Assembly: GCA_020726505.1 (NCBI GenBank)
Contig: JAHLEZ010000003.1
Span: 1,736,001 to 1,800,000 of the forward strand
Length of the DNA stretch: 64,000 nucleotides
Origin: Leptodontidium sp. MPI-SDFR-AT-0119
Lineage: Eukaryota > Ascomycota > Leotiomycetes > Helotiales > Leptodontidiaceae
Direction: 5' to 3'
Of the stretch, positions 24,263-35,417 are shown in pieces. The translations under genes and the position numbers were made by a program. Every line of letters starts with the position of its first letter. Positions within the stretch are counted from its first letter, which is position 1. The notes beneath the pieces are model-generated. The model searched no databases. It saw nothing but the letters and a program-made list of their open reading frames with translations, and had not been told where the DNA came from.

Positions 24263-26611
24263 CTAAGCAGACAACATGTATGGGTCATTTTGGCCAGTCT
24301 TGCCGGCCATCAGCAGTCCTAGCTCTCGCATTCGCTCGGCTCCTTTGCCCGGTAGAGGTTTCCGGTCGGAGTGACCCTTGTTTTTGCGATTACATTGTTT
24401 TTGGTATTTTTCCTTCCGACGCTGGCGCTTCTCTTCTAGACCCTTGACGATGTCGATTGCACCTCGAACGTGACCATCGATGTTTTCGTTGCCCTCGGTG
24501 GCATTGCCGTTGGCAGCGATTAGACGTGATGCATGATAGGCGCGACAAAATGCGTTGGGTGTACGTGGAAGTGACTTGGTATGCGTCAGTCCCGGCCTCG
24601 AACCGAGTGGCGCAAAGCCAATGACCTTGACAGACGTAGGCGAGGCGGCTGGGGATCGGACAGTTTGCGCTGGCGGAGGGGAGTGCATACGCTTTGGCGA
24701 ATGCCCGAAAAGTAGTTTTCGAGGAGGAGGCGAACGAAGACGTTGCTTTGGTGGTGGAGAATGATGTCTTTGTTTGGGCGGGGGCGAGTGAAGTCTCCGA
24801 GGGGGTGGTGGGGAGTGAAGCCTTCTAGGGGATGGAGCAGGTGACTTTCGACGCATCGTTGTTGAACGGCGGCGACCGTAACGTTCGTCATCCGACTCTT
24901 CAAACTTGCCATGAAGCCAGACAGGCTCATCACTATCGTGACCAGTACCAGTAGCGCCGACCTCATCCTCTTCATCCTCGGGGTCGGATGTTGGGAAACT
25001 AGGGTCGATATCCTGAGGTGTTTGCTTATGTTTAGCATGCTTTCGAGCTTCCATGCAAGAGACATATGCATCCTCTAAAGGACGATCTTCGTCAAGAGTT
25101 CCGCAGACGAAGTCGGTACTGTCAGGAAGGTCTGGTGTTCCGGGACGGATTTTGATAGGACGACGCTTGAGTCTCTTTGGGCCAGCCTCGGGCTCCATGT
25201 GATTCAGAGAATCGATTGACGAGGTTGAGGCGGTTCGGTGAGCTGATGGGCGGTAAACAAGAGCCTCGATAGATTCTCTACCGGGTACTCTCTTGCCTGG
25301 GGTCCAAAATTGAAATTCCCCTTCCGCATCGCTCTCATCAGATTCAGCAAAGCCAGCTTCATTGTCGGACTCATTTCCATCAGATGCTGCATCATCAGAG
25401 TAGTCGATAGAATCCTGATCCTCGTCCTCATCTTCCTCTTCCTCATCTTCCTCGTCCTCCTCGTCATTCTCGTCGTCGTCGGAGTCGTTTCCATTTTGGG
25501 TCTCTTCATCATCTTCCTCTTCTTCGTCCTCCAATGCTTCAGCTTCAGCCTCGTTTCCAAGTTGACGGATAGCGTTCTCCTTCTTCAGCGTATCGTTAAT
25601 AGTCAGCTTTGCCCGGACAATCTCAGCATCTCGTCGGATCCAGTCATCCTCTTGAACTTCCTCACTTGCAAATTCATGGAATCGGGTAGCTTCAGAAGAA
25701 TTGATTGTCTTCTCATCGGCAATGATATATCTTGGCTTGACACGAGTTGCAACTGGACTTTGTGAGGCTCGTCGAATGGCTGATGTCGTCTCCCGAGCCG
25801 TCGTACGAGGAGGCTGACGAGGAGATTTCCTTGGAAGAGATGGCGAACGACTCGTCGTCCTCTTGGGACCATCTGAGGATTTCTGTAAGGAGATCTTGGC
25901 GGTATCTTCCGTTACTGGCTTAGCTGACGGTTTTGGCCCGGGGCAAGCAAACTTGATCATACACTTTCGTGGTGCGGGAGCGTCCGTAGGTGGTGGTGTA
26001 GTAGGCTTCTCTACTACAGGTATAGATGCTTGCTTCGCAGCTCTAGCAGCAGCTTCCTTCTTGCCATCGCACATGAAAGTGATGCATCTCTTTTTGGGTG
26101 CCTGGACGACTGGTTGTGCCTTTGGAGAGACACCCATGACCTCTGACAATGGAGTATGGCCCACTGTCTTTGTCGTTGCAGGCATTGGAGCCGCCTTTGC
26201 AGCCAGGGAGTATTGTGTGAAAGATGTATTTGGAAAGGGAGGGCTAGGTGTGTTCGTTCGGGCAGGACTGGTCAGTCCGCCGTCGCTCGTAAGTTCTGCT
26301 GTCGACGCAATGCTTGCATTGCTCATCATTGATCGTCGACGAGTCAGGTCTGTTGTGATATGGATGTCTGATTTATGGGGTTCGGTTTCATATTCCGGTC
26401 CAGTATGGAAAGCCTTTGTCAAGAGCGACTCCTTTCGATCGTTCTTAGGTCGGACCAGGGATTTCTGGAAATCAGCTCGTGCTTGTGCTTGATCGCGGCG
26501 AGTTCGATTGTCTGGTGGCTCGTCGACGTCTGCTATCAGGTCTTCGTCCGCTAACGCTGGGGACGTGGCAGACGCTTGAGGACGCCATGCAAAGAAATCC
26601 TGTAAACCCAT
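24263..26611 (-). CDS. DUF2457-type acidic, proline-rich protein
   Basis: A single exon of 782 residues from the first in-frame ATG at 26611 (MGLQDFFAW). The frame is open for 55 more codons upstream but starts there only with GTG, so an upstream exon or near-cognate start is possible. Visible parts in order: basic N-terminus; two similar Cys motifs, KKRCITFMCDGKK (about 170) and RKCMIKFACPGPK (about 213); Ser/Arg/Pro-rich region; a long Asp/Glu run at about 357-407; a WTPGKRVPGRESIEALVYRP block; a tandem SPPP repeat region at about 590-640 with units such as RRLHSPPP and KQRHHSPPP; and a basic C-terminus with a KxxRRKEKYQKQ helix. This composition and order match the fungal DUF2457 family, whose function is unknown to me. 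Most of the chain should be disordered. Confidence 0.72.
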   Translation of the reverse strand: MGLQDFFAWRPQASATSPALADEDLIADVDEPPDNRTRRDQAQARADFQKSLVRPKNDRKESLLTKAFHTGPEYETEPHKSDIHITTDLTRRRSMMSNASIASTAELTSDGGLTSPARTNTPSPPFPNTSFTQYSLAAKAAPMPATTKTVGHTPLSEVMGVSPKAQPVVQAPKKRCITFMCDGKKEAAARAAKQASIPVVEKPTTPPPTDAPAPRKCMIKFACPGPKPSAKPVTEDTAKISLQKSSDGPKRTTSRSPSLPRKSPRQPPRTTARETTSAIRRASQSPVATRVKPRYIIADEKTINSSEATRFHEFASEEVQEDDWIRRDAEIVRAKLTINDTLKKENAIRQLGNEAEAEALEDEEEEDDEETQNGNDSDDDENDEEDEEDEEEEDEDEDQDSIDYSDDAASDGNESDNEAGFAESDESDAEGEFQFWTPGKRVPGRESIEALVYRPSAHRTASTSSIDSLNHMEPEAGPKRLKRRPIKIRPGTPDLPDSTDFVCGTLDEDRPLEDAYVSCMEARKHAKHKQTPQDIDPSFPTSDPEDEEDEVGATGTGHDSDEPVWLHGKFEESDDERYGRRRSTTMRRKSPAPSPRRLHSPPPPRRLHSPPPKQRHHSPPPKQRLRSPPPRKLLFGHSPKRMHSPPPAQTVRSPAASPTSVKVIGFAPLGSRPGLTHTKSLPRTPNAFCRAYHASRLIAANGNATEGNENIDGHVRGAIDIVKGLEEKRQRRKEKYQKQCNRKNKGHSDRKPLPGKGAERMRELGLLMAGKTGQNDPYMLSA

Positions 26612-29600
26612 TTCGTGAATCCGGTTCGTGTTCTGATGTATTAAGGAGTGGGTAGTTGTAGCCGCGTCGGTGTAACTGAGGGGCGGCTCTTCGAATGTGG
26701 TATTAAAGTTGTAAGTTGGTGATGTAGTCGCAAAATCGGGTGGCGGTTTGCACTGAAAAGGTTCGCTATGTGACACGAACTTGCTATGAATTGAATCGGA
26801 GTCTTCTAGAGACTCGAAAGGTAATCGGAACTGATGGAGAAAGTGAAGCTGGTCGACACGAATGGTGTTTTGTCGTCGAATTGCCGTCGCGGGGCAAGGT
26901 TGTCGAACCGCTGCTGGAAGTCGTCCCTAAGGACCGTATTGCTATAATCTAGACAACATAGTTTATGTGCAGGTATCCAGGTGTACTTCGAAAAGCAGAA
27001 AGGACGAGAAAGGCGACGGATGGGTCGAGCGCGATGATCAGCGATGCGATGTACGAAGAGGGAGTGTTTGTTCGGAAGGTTTTGTCTTGAAGGTGGTTTT
27101 GGTTGGGGCTGCGGCGACTACTGAAGGACAATTTGCAGGGTAGCGCAGGGCTCAGAGAGGGCACCGTCTGACAAATATAACTGAGACCGCAGAGCAATGC
27201 TTGGCTGGCTGGGGATCGTTGTACGAGATCTGAGCAGCGCAGCCTTGGCTACGCCTGAATATCAGAAATAATATGCGGAGGCCAAGAGGTAGAGGTGATG
27301 CGAAGAGGTTCGTGGGGGGAGGGAGGTGTATTTGTCTGTGAGAGGGGGAAGGGAAGAAGAGCGTGAGAAGGGTGAAGGGTGGGCGGCACAAAGGGATTTT
27401 GAGAGAGAGTGCGGTGGGATTTGGACTGGCTGGTAGAGTTCAGTGCAGCGCAGATTGGTGGGCGGCGGAAGAAAAAGAGGGCTTGAAGCTTGTTGCCCGC
27501 TGGCAGGGCAGGGCAGGGCAAGGCAAGGCCAAGGCCAGCGTAATTTTACTGTAAGAGAGTACACACTCCAACAGCAAATCTTGGTGGGCGGCTACCGTAG
27601 TGTACGGAGGTACTGAACTGTACTGTACTGTAGTGTTGGCTGCTAATCTGCTAATCTGCAAATCTACTAATAAAGGGAGGGGCATCGATCGCGCTGCAAC
27701 CGGGGCCCATATTATTATTCATTCCTTATTCACGGCACTCTTACAGCAAAATTTTACATACGGCCGAGGCGAAGTGGAGATGCCCAGTTTGTTGCAGCCA
27801 CTGGAGATGACCTGCCAGGTGCGCTGCTGCAGGCAGGGCCGGTCTTCCAGCTTGGGTGTTCCCACGATGGCAAAACAATTTTGACAAAGCCACTGACGGA
27901 CGGGGAGTGCTGAGTGCTGACTGGAAAACGAATACCTCCCTGCCTATGGTCGGGGACTGATCAATGAGATTGAGATTGAGGTGCTGATCCGGGCGGGCAC
28001 TTCCTCGGCGGGAATAATACGGCTTGTTTTTCTTCAATCTCTCTAATTCTCTCGGTATTGATAAGTAGTGTCCTGGTCTCATCCTGTCGTGCGTAACAAA
28101 GCCAAACAGCCTCTAATCACTCTACTGCAACGCCCGTATTCCGTATTCCGGCTACTGCAGTGACCCTCATACACAAACAGAGCGTTGAGGTCTTGGCCAA
28201 GAACACACCATCGACGCTCATCCGTTTTGCCCAGAAAGTCACTTTCAAAACACTGTCCTGCCCGTCAACCCCCATCCGGCACATGATTGCCGCGGTAGAA
28301 TTGGATCTTCGCCATCTACCGTAACTCTATTATCTAGTGCTGTGTTGCCAATGCTTTAAATGCGTTGCCCTTTGTGTTTGTTACCCTGCTGTGTGTGGGT
28401 AAGTGATGTCAAAGAGACTTGGTTGTCCAATTATTACTGAGCAGGCTAGGCCAAGGGCGAGCAAGTGAAGTCCCCGTCCCCTTCCTACGACCGACCCCTC
28501 TTTATTTTCTTTTTGGTTGACTCTATCGTCACTATTATGACATTATGACATTATTATCACACTATCACGCCTCAGTATTCTCAGTACTGTGCAATAACTG
28601 CAATTCAAAGGCAGTCGCGGCAACGGAAATATATCCTCCTCAGTAAATCTGGGTCCGTGACCACTTCTGATGCCTGCCATCTCCAGTCTCCACACACACA
28701 CCCTGGATGCCAACAACTGACGAATGTTCTGTTCTGCGCCGATGCGGGGTCGTCATTGAAACATGATGCTCAGCGTGGGGGTTAGAACTTTGTTGCAAGC
28801 AACTGGCGGCTGCTTGCCAGACTAGGTCAGATCAGATCAGCCCAATATCAGCCGGAATCAGGGTCTTGGAGCTGAGCTGCAACGTCGCATCCCTCATCTC
28901 GAGGACAAGACGGACGACGAGTCGTCGACTTCCATCATCAGAAACAAGTTTCTTGTCCTTGATTAGTGACGGGCAGGCCGGTCAATCTTTTCTCACATGT
29001 GTCTCGTCGTCGCCTCGTCGGCAACAACCGGTGATCATCTTCTACATTCCTCAGCATCGTTGCACCAGTCGAGAGTCGTTCTTGCACAGCATGATGCGGT
29101 GCTCGTTCGTGGCGGTCCGTGGCGGCCAAACACCCAAGCGTCCCAAGACTTCTGTGCAGCAAGCGACAGCTGCATGCAAGTGCATCTGCATACAGCGTGA
29201 GTATTTCTGTACATTTTCCCATCTCACGATGTTTTGCCGGATCCCACAGGTGACCAATGGCGGGCCAGCAATTAGAAGATGTCAATATTTGATGTCCTTC
29301 ATCCTGACCGCCAAAATGTACCCCACATTATTCCATCAGAAGAGAGGTTGGAGCTTGACCCCTCTTCTGTCTTCTCCCCCCTTGACGTGTCGAATTTTGC
29401 ATGGACTCGATTGCAGTAGCTGTGAATACTAGCAGCAAAAAGCGCGTGCAGATTTCAACGAGTGGATCCTGATTTGCAGCACTTGGAGAAATTAGTCCAG
29501 CATCAGGATTAGGATATGCGCGCCGACAACGGTCACCTTCAGTATTTCCGCTGAAAGAGGGTATTGTGTGTGCGACGCTCGTCATGAAAGGGGCCCCCAT

Positions 29601-30503
29601 CCGAACATACGAAATACGCCGAGGCGGTGAAAAAGGCAAGGCTTTTGGCTGAGTGAGCAAGCAGTGAGACTCGCAACGGTCATCAGGAAGAATGGTCACC
29701 GCCGCGGATGACTTGCACGTACAATGGCAATGGCCTTACTCATACCACCTACCTACTCACACGAACATTCAGGAACGAGATGGTGTGACCACCGAGTTGT
29801 GATCACTGTGAATAATCTCACACATGCATAGAGCTTATGGGCTGGAAAGCTTCATTCAGCACAACATCGTGAACCCCCTTCTTTGGTGTTTCTAGCCTTC
29901 CGGTACGGATTGCCTAAAGAGTGTTGACGCCGCTGCAGCTGCACGACAGCGAGCTTGTTTGATGCAGAGAACATGGTTGAAGCTGCAGAGCGGGGAGATT
30001 CGACATGAGGGATTAATGAACACCAATCATTTCTCTGGACGAAAGGGAGATGTCGTTATTTATTCAAGCGAAGCAGACTTTCGGCTGGTATGAAATCGTG
30101 TTTCTGGAAAGTCGGCTTCTGAGATTTGTAAAACGTGCGGTAACCCAAAGGTACCAAGCATGAAGGGTTTGAGGACTCTATGGCGGTCGAAGAAGGCCAG
30201 GAATGCTGTCACAGGATTCTATCACGTGTGCCGAAGTCAGATGATAGCTATCATGTGATAGATGAGGATACAAATTTCAATAGAGGAATCTTTGTTGAGG
30301 TTTTGAACATTGGTTGTAGCCCATAATGAACAGTAATCTTGACCGACTGACTTGCAACTTCACAAAAAACTTTATCGCCGGAAAAGCACTCACATGACCA
30401 TCCGATATGGCGCTAGGCTGGTTAGTGAACCGAGCAGTGAACTCCAGCAAAGCTCTCGCCGACGAGTCAACAACGCCAATTCCAATTGAACCCTCAACTC
30501 ATC
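26612..30503. other. Long gene-free region (about 3.9 kb)
   Basis: Lies between two divergently transcribed genes. No frame here shows a family motif or consistent splicing. Visible content: a GGCAG/GGCAAG short repeat at 27502-27536, many short GTACTG/TACTG tracts near 27600-27640, and CT-rich and CAGT-rich stretches to 28850. A 188-codon frame at 28866-29432 begins without ATG and looks random. The length suggests a long leader or complex promoter for the DUF2457 gene. Confidence 0.45.
27502..27536. repeat. GGCAG/GGCAAG short tandem repeat
   Basis: Seven imperfect units of GGCAG, GGCAAG and GGCCAAG in a row inside the non-coding region upstream of the DUF2457 gene. Confidence 0.75.
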
Positions 30504-31378
30504 ATGAACTCCCTCAAGATTGCTCGTGTGGCTCTGCGGGCGCGCCCTGCAGCTATCAAGGCTCCCCTTCTGCGCAGAGGGTATGCTGAGGCCGTGTCGG
30601 ATAAGGTCGGTAACTCGCAGACAGATTTTGCGGCGATGGCTAACAACATGGCAGATTAAGTTGAGCTTGGTTCTCCCCCATCAGGTACGTTCGAATTACG
30701 ATACGGATAATGGAAGACGAAGAGTGGGATGTTTGGAGTCTAGGGAAGATGGATTGGATGCGTGGAGGATGGGACGATGGTTGAAGGGGCCAGGACATTC
30801 CCACTGACGGGCATCAACAGTCCATCTACAAGTCGCAAGGTGTCGTCCAGGTCAACATCCCCGCTGAGTCCGGAGAGATGGGTATTCTCGCCAATCACGT
30901 TCCTTCAATTGAGCAACTGAAGCCTGGAATCGTCGAGGTCATTGAGGAGAGTGGTTCAAGCAAGCAGTTCTTCCGTAGGTCCACCCACCCCCTAGGAGAC
31001 TGACTTCCCTGGCTAAATCATACATGTTCAGTCTCTGGAGGGTTCGCAACTGTCCAGCCAAACTCCGAATTGAGCATCAACGCCGTCGAGGGTTTCCCAT
31101 TGGAGGATTTCAACATCGAGAACGTTCGATCGCAAATCGCGGAGGCACAGAAGATTGTTGGTGGAAGCGGAAGTGAGCAGGATATTGCTGAGGCGAAGAT
31201 TGAGCTCGAGGTAAGAATGATATCAAGCACCTAAAACTTGAACCTACCCTTCCGAAGGAATTGGATTTCTAGTCCATCGCCATTAGCACTGCAACTGGGG
31301 AGGCTGAAACAGGCATGTGCTGAATTGGGGCTAATATGATTCTAGGTTTTGGAGAGCTTGCAAGCTGCTCTTAAGTAA
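30504..31378 (+). CDS. ATP16: F1F0 ATP synthase delta subunit, mitochondrial
   Basis: Exons 30504-30605, 30655-30684, 30821-30974, 31032-31210 and 31346-31378 join in phase into 165 residues, the expected size. The N-terminus MNSLKIARVALRARPA is a mitochondrial presequence. KLSLVLPHQSIY starts the beta-sandwich domain of the delta (bacterial epsilon) subunit. It continues GVVQVNIPAESGEMGILANH, FLSGGFATVQPNSEL and a C-terminal helical hairpin ending LESLQAALK. The subunit belongs to the central stalk of F1 and couples the c-ring to gamma. The second exon has only 30 nt, and a 30-nt or missed exon would destroy the fold. Confidence 0.94.
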
Positions 31379-31727
31379 AGGTACCTTAGGTTCTAGTTGA
31401 GCACGACAGACTTATAGAGGTAGCGGCTTTGTACATCATTGTTTCTTAAATGCATACCACAGAAACTGTTCCTTGGATTTTCATTAATCGTGATCGAGGG
31501 TCGCTCCTTCCGTTTGACATCACGGTCTAGAATTTGGCCCAGAACATGCATTTCCTCTTTGCAGCCAGAGCCTGCACTTCTCTTCCCAACATCACCAGCA
31601 ATCGTCGAACAAAGTTGTTTGGCGGTTGCATATCATTCATTATCTCTTTATATCATTTCTGCTCTCGTTATTACCGTCAGCGATCCACTTCAGTAGCTCC
31701 AATGTCTCCATTCCATAAGAGGACTTG
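31379..31727. other. Intergenic between ATP16 and next gene
   Basis: A 349-bp spacer between two genes on the same strand. It should hold the ATP16 terminator and the promoter of the next gene. No specific site recognised. Confidence 0.45.
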
Positions 31728-34700
31728 ATGATGGCCGCCACCTACCCACGGCGAACACGACCTCCTGGATCAACATCATACCAATACGACGGGATATCGC
31801 CAGGACCTTCATCCACGGTTCGAATTCGAAAAGGTTCTCGAGATGCAATACCCCATGGAGCTGTGGCTTCGCGCGTCAAACTTCTACAAAGCCTTAAGGA
31901 ACCACAGCCAGCGAAACCTGGTTCTTCCCCTGCTCCGAAACGCACTCGAGAAGATTCTCGGTCCGGATTTGGTCGTCGCGTGAGCCGTCGATTCGGTAAT
32001 CCTGCCATCCAGAGTGCGCAACCTGATGAGACGCCTCGAGTCGAAAGTAGACATTCCTTTCTCGGCCTCAACGTAGTACGAACCAATCATGAAGAAGAGC
32101 ACGCCTGTGCCGATTCAACTATTCAATACCGCCGATCCCCTGGAATCAATGGGCAGATTGACCAGGTAGCAGATGCAAGGAAACAATATGATGCTGCTTC
32201 TCCGTGGGGAGCTTTGTCGAGGACCAAATCAGTTCGAACTACCAGCCATCGTAGCCACAGCCCGGATCTCGATGTACTGAAAGAAATTGACTCCCTTGGA
32301 AATCATACTCGATACATGACACAGATCTCGATTTTCCCTAGCACTGCAAAGAAAGACAATGCTGGCATGTATCATCGCCAAGTGAAACCACGGCGATCGA
32401 AGTTCATCGATTCGGAGGCTTCTATTGCAACAACGTCGACAATTCGTCGACAGAATGTCCGAGACTTGTTTGATGATTATGGAATACAGAGGCCAGCTGG
32501 ACTTGCATCTAGAGAGGTCTCTCAGGATTTAGGTGAGCCGACTTCCGCAATAGGGCCAGGGACTTTCTGCCACGTCTGCTCATGGAGCAACAGTCGTACT
32601 TCGACCAAATGCTGGAGATGTAGTCACCAATTCTGCACTCAGTGCAAAGAGAACCCATCTCAACTGCCTACTACTCGGGAGGAAGAGATCTTGGATCGTG
32701 AGATCTCCACCGAGAAACGACATGTAATCCACAAGTCAATGCCAAAGCCAAAGGAGAACCGAGTAGAGTATGACCCAGTAAAGCATTACCAAGTGAGACC
32801 CGGCCCGACCCCATTACAGTTAAGAAAGGAACAACATCCATCACGAAAGCCCTCAAGTCCGCCAATCAAGTCTCCTGACTTCTACGATCCTCCAAATCAG
32901 CAGAAATGGCCAAGGAAAATGACTCCAGTGCATGTTAATCACCAAGAACAAAAGCCTGTACGTGTACCTTCTGGACACAGAATCACGACGAGTGTGAAGG
33001 ATTCTCCCTTTTTGATTGCCGACTCGAAATCGCCCAGGCAGTCGCTTAGATTGTTTCCCGGTGGCATGCGAGGAGAGAGTCATCACACAACACACAATCA
33101 TCACCAGTATCACTCAAAGCATCAGCGGCTTGTCAAATATGCATCTACGGTACCATCGGAAAGTCTTAGCTGTGACAGTCCTGTCTGTCGTGCGACGCAT
33201 CACGGTCATCAGCCTTTTCGCCATGCACCTGCTTGCCCGAGAAAGAAGCCGAGGCAGCGTGTTCCTGAAGATACAGAGAACGGTTACATTGCAGATACGA
33301 GTCGGGTCGATGATGCAGTCAATATTCAATCTAGATGTAACTCTCGGCTGTCGAGGCCTGATCCTCGACCTGCACAACAGTCGGGTTCCGGATGTTCTCA
33401 TCTCACCTGCACCTCGAGACCGGACTCCTTTCAATCTCAGATAATGAAAACTGACTATTCAACGAAGCACGACATCCCTGAGTATGTTGAATGCCGTGGA
33501 TACCCTCGTACAGGCCATGCTCGGCACGGTAGTCCTGTCAGTACGGGAGTTGTCGGAGAATGTCAACATTGCCTTGACGATTGTCAATGCGAGGCTTGCC
33601 AGAATACACACCACAGTGTGAGATGCTGCGTACATACCGATCATCAAACTATCGTGCATCACCATCACACACCTCGAAAGGTAGTCACCATCGACTGTTC
33701 TGAAGAACATGGTCAACGCAAAATTGAAGAGGCTCCATTGCTTGCTCATGTACACACCCCAGCAATAAAAACACACTCTTCAAATGCTCACTATCAACAC
33801 GCATCAGAGATACAGTTAAAGAAGAACTATGGATTGGAGACGCAATTCCGTCCAAATGGAGCACCCAAACCAACCCCTCCACCTCCAGTGGTTTCAAGTC
33901 ATTGGAAAGAGACCACAAAGAAAAATAAGGAAGTCAAAGAGGCCAAAACCACCACGGTTGAGAAGAACGTAGCTGAAAGTAGTAAGCCCAAACCGCCATC
34001 GAAAGAAAATACTTCCACATTTCAACGTACAGCTCAAGAACATTCAAGTTTCGAGACCAGCGCCCAACCAACAGACGGTACATGGTTCACGATACGCTCT
34101 CCCCATGAACATGATCACATCCACGAGCGGCGAAATACCTGCCCACCAAGCAGAAAAAATTCCTTAGAAAAAGACAACCACGGCGTAGAAATGACAGGTG
34201 CTTTTAGTCCACGAACCCAAACCACACCTCCTGAATCGGAAAAAGCCTCACGAAAATACTCAACTACACTCAAAGAGAGAGACCAATCCTCTGTCCAAGC
34301 TCTCAAGCAGCAACTCCTCTCCCACCGAGAAGAGCTGCAAAAGATCCAACAAGACTGCACCGAGCAAATAAATCTCTCGGCACACAGCGGCGTTGCCGAA
34401 CTTGCGCAGAGAATCGAACAAAAAGCCAACAAAGACGATCCGTATCGTGTAACTCGCACGCCTAGTATCTGCAGTAAGGGTAGCGCAGGTAGTAAGAAGA
34501 AGAACTGGAAATTGAAACTTGTGGATTGGAATCCAGAGGGGAGGAAGAAAGCTGGCGAGGAGCATCGGTTGAGCGATGATGAGGTTGTTAGTGAGAAGGA
34601 GAGTTACAAGGCTATGCCTTCTGTTTCAACTGCTAGTTTGGGGAATTGGATGGATTTTAGTGGAGAGAGCGAGAGGGTGAAGGAGGCTGGCAAAGAGCAT

Positions 34701-34940
34701 AATTTGAGTGTGGATGAGGCTGTTAAGGAGGAGTTTGAGAGGAAAAGGGGCAGGGAACATGACTGTGTTTGGAGGACGAGGTTTGAGGAGGTTAGTAGAG
34801 CGACTAGGACGGAGACTGAGACTGAGAAGAAGGATTTGGGGATCTTGGGTGTTACGGTTTTCGTTCATCTGGTGGGTAGGGAGGACTTGGTTGCGAGGGC
34901 GGAGAGTTGGATGGGTGGTAAGCTGAAGGTGGATAAGTAG
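31728..34940 (+). CDS. Large Cys/His-rich protein of unknown function (1070 aa)
   Basis: A single open exon from ATG at 31728 (an ATG also follows directly). Most of the chain is basic and Ser/Pro-rich. At about residues 281-305 there is a compact cysteine cluster, CHVCSW...KCWRCSHQFCTQC, spaced like a zinc ribbon or RanBP2-type finger. A His-rich tract (HHTTHNHHQYHSKHQ) lies near 450. A second Cys cluster, CQHCLDDCQCEACQ followed by CCVHTDHQ and HHHH, lies near 612-645. A predicted coiled coil (ALKQQLLSHREELQKIQQD) is near 855-880. The C-terminal segment ILGVTVFVHLVGREDL looks folded. The protein is not a family I can name; metal binding is suggested by the clusters. No introns were seen in 3.2 kb, unlike most neighbours. 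Confidence 0.7.
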   Translation: MMAATYPRRTRPPGSTSYQYDGISPGPSSTVRIRKGSRDAIPHGAVASRVKLLQSLKEPQPAKPGSSPAPKRTREDSRSGFGRRVSRRFGNPAIQSAQPDETPRVESRHSFLGLNVVRTNHEEEHACADSTIQYRRSPGINGQIDQVADARKQYDAASPWGALSRTKSVRTTSHRSHSPDLDVLKEIDSLGNHTRYMTQISIFPSTAKKDNAGMYHRQVKPRRSKFIDSEASIATTSTIRRQNVRDLFDDYGIQRPAGLASREVSQDLGEPTSAIGPGTFCHVCSWSNSRTSTKCWRCSHQFCTQCKENPSQLPTTREEEILDREISTEKRHVIHKSMPKPKENRVEYDPVKHYQVRPGPTPLQLRKEQHPSRKPSSPPIKSPDFYDPPNQQKWPRKMTPVHVNHQEQKPVRVPSGHRITTSVKDSPFLIADSKSPRQSLRLFPGGMRGESHHTTHNHHQYHSKHQRLVKYASTVPSESLSCDSPVCRATHHGHQPFRHAPACPRKKPRQRVPEDTENGYIADTSRVDDAVNIQSRCNSRLSRPDPRPAQQSGSGCSHLTCTSRPDSFQSQIMKTDYSTKHDIPEYVECRGYPRTGHARHGSPVSTGVVGECQHCLDDCQCEACQNTHHSVRCCVHTDHQTIVHHHHTPRKVVTIDCSEEHGQRKIEEAPLLAHVHTPAIKTHSSNAHYQHASEIQLKKNYGLETQFRPNGAPKPTPPPPVVSSHWKETTKKNKEVKEAKTTTVEKNVAESSKPKPPSKENTSTFQRTAQEHSSFETSAQPTDGTWFTIRSPHEHDHIHERRNTCPPSRKNSLEKDNHGVEMTGAFSPRTQTTPPESEKASRKYSTTLKERDQSSVQALKQQLLSHREELQKIQQDCTEQINLSAHSGVAELAQRIEQKANKDDPYRVTRTPSICSKGSAGSKKKNWKLKLVDWNPEGRKKAGEEHRLSDDEVVSEKESYKAMPSVSTASLGNWMDFSGESERVKEAGKEHNLSVDEAVKEEFERKRGREHDCVWRTRFEEVSRATRTETETEKKDLGILGVTVFVHLVGREDLVARAESWMGGKLKVDK

Positions 34941-35417
34941 GGTTGAAAATTGTATTATTAGACAGAAATGGGTTTGTTTGGAACTTGGTTGGACTGAGTT
35001 GAGTTGAATTGGGTTGGATCAGATCAGATTGGACTTGAATCGCTGTGTTTCATTTTGTCTTTTCCGATTGGTGTAGTAGAGCAGCGCTCGAAATACACCT
35101 GGCTGATTCAGGATTTATCTTCATGAATCCCCTTCGAAGATTCTTCTTGGACAGACAGGCTGACCTCTTCGCCGGTTCTGGTATCTTGGTCTTGATAGAG
35201 TGTGAGAAATTCTTCTCGACCTCAACCTCTTCTTGGGACCACGGGGGGTTTCAATGAATAGGTAGCATACTAAAGCATACATACCCACATGCCCATCTTC
35301 CCAACATCATCCAGGACAATCAAGAGTCCTAGGTCCCTGAAACATCGAAAAAGCAACCCCCCACCCCCTTCACAAGATTTCCTCACACTTCCTTGCACTG
35401 CACTTCCAACCACTCAC
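34941..35417. other. Convergent intergenic region
   Basis: The 3' regions of the large Cys/His-rich gene and of the NatB subunit gene face each other here. Short GGTTG repeats near 34985-35030. No gene seen. Confidence 0.5.

Noticed and set aside
23577..24288. Minus-strand ORFs downstream of the DUF2457 gene
   Set aside because: Irregular residue content including Ile/Tyr runs from a TA repeat; no splicing or homology signal.
28866..29432. 188-codon plus ORF in the gene-free region
   Set aside because: Starts with TTG, has random-looking composition, and shows no domain or coding periodicity that I could see.
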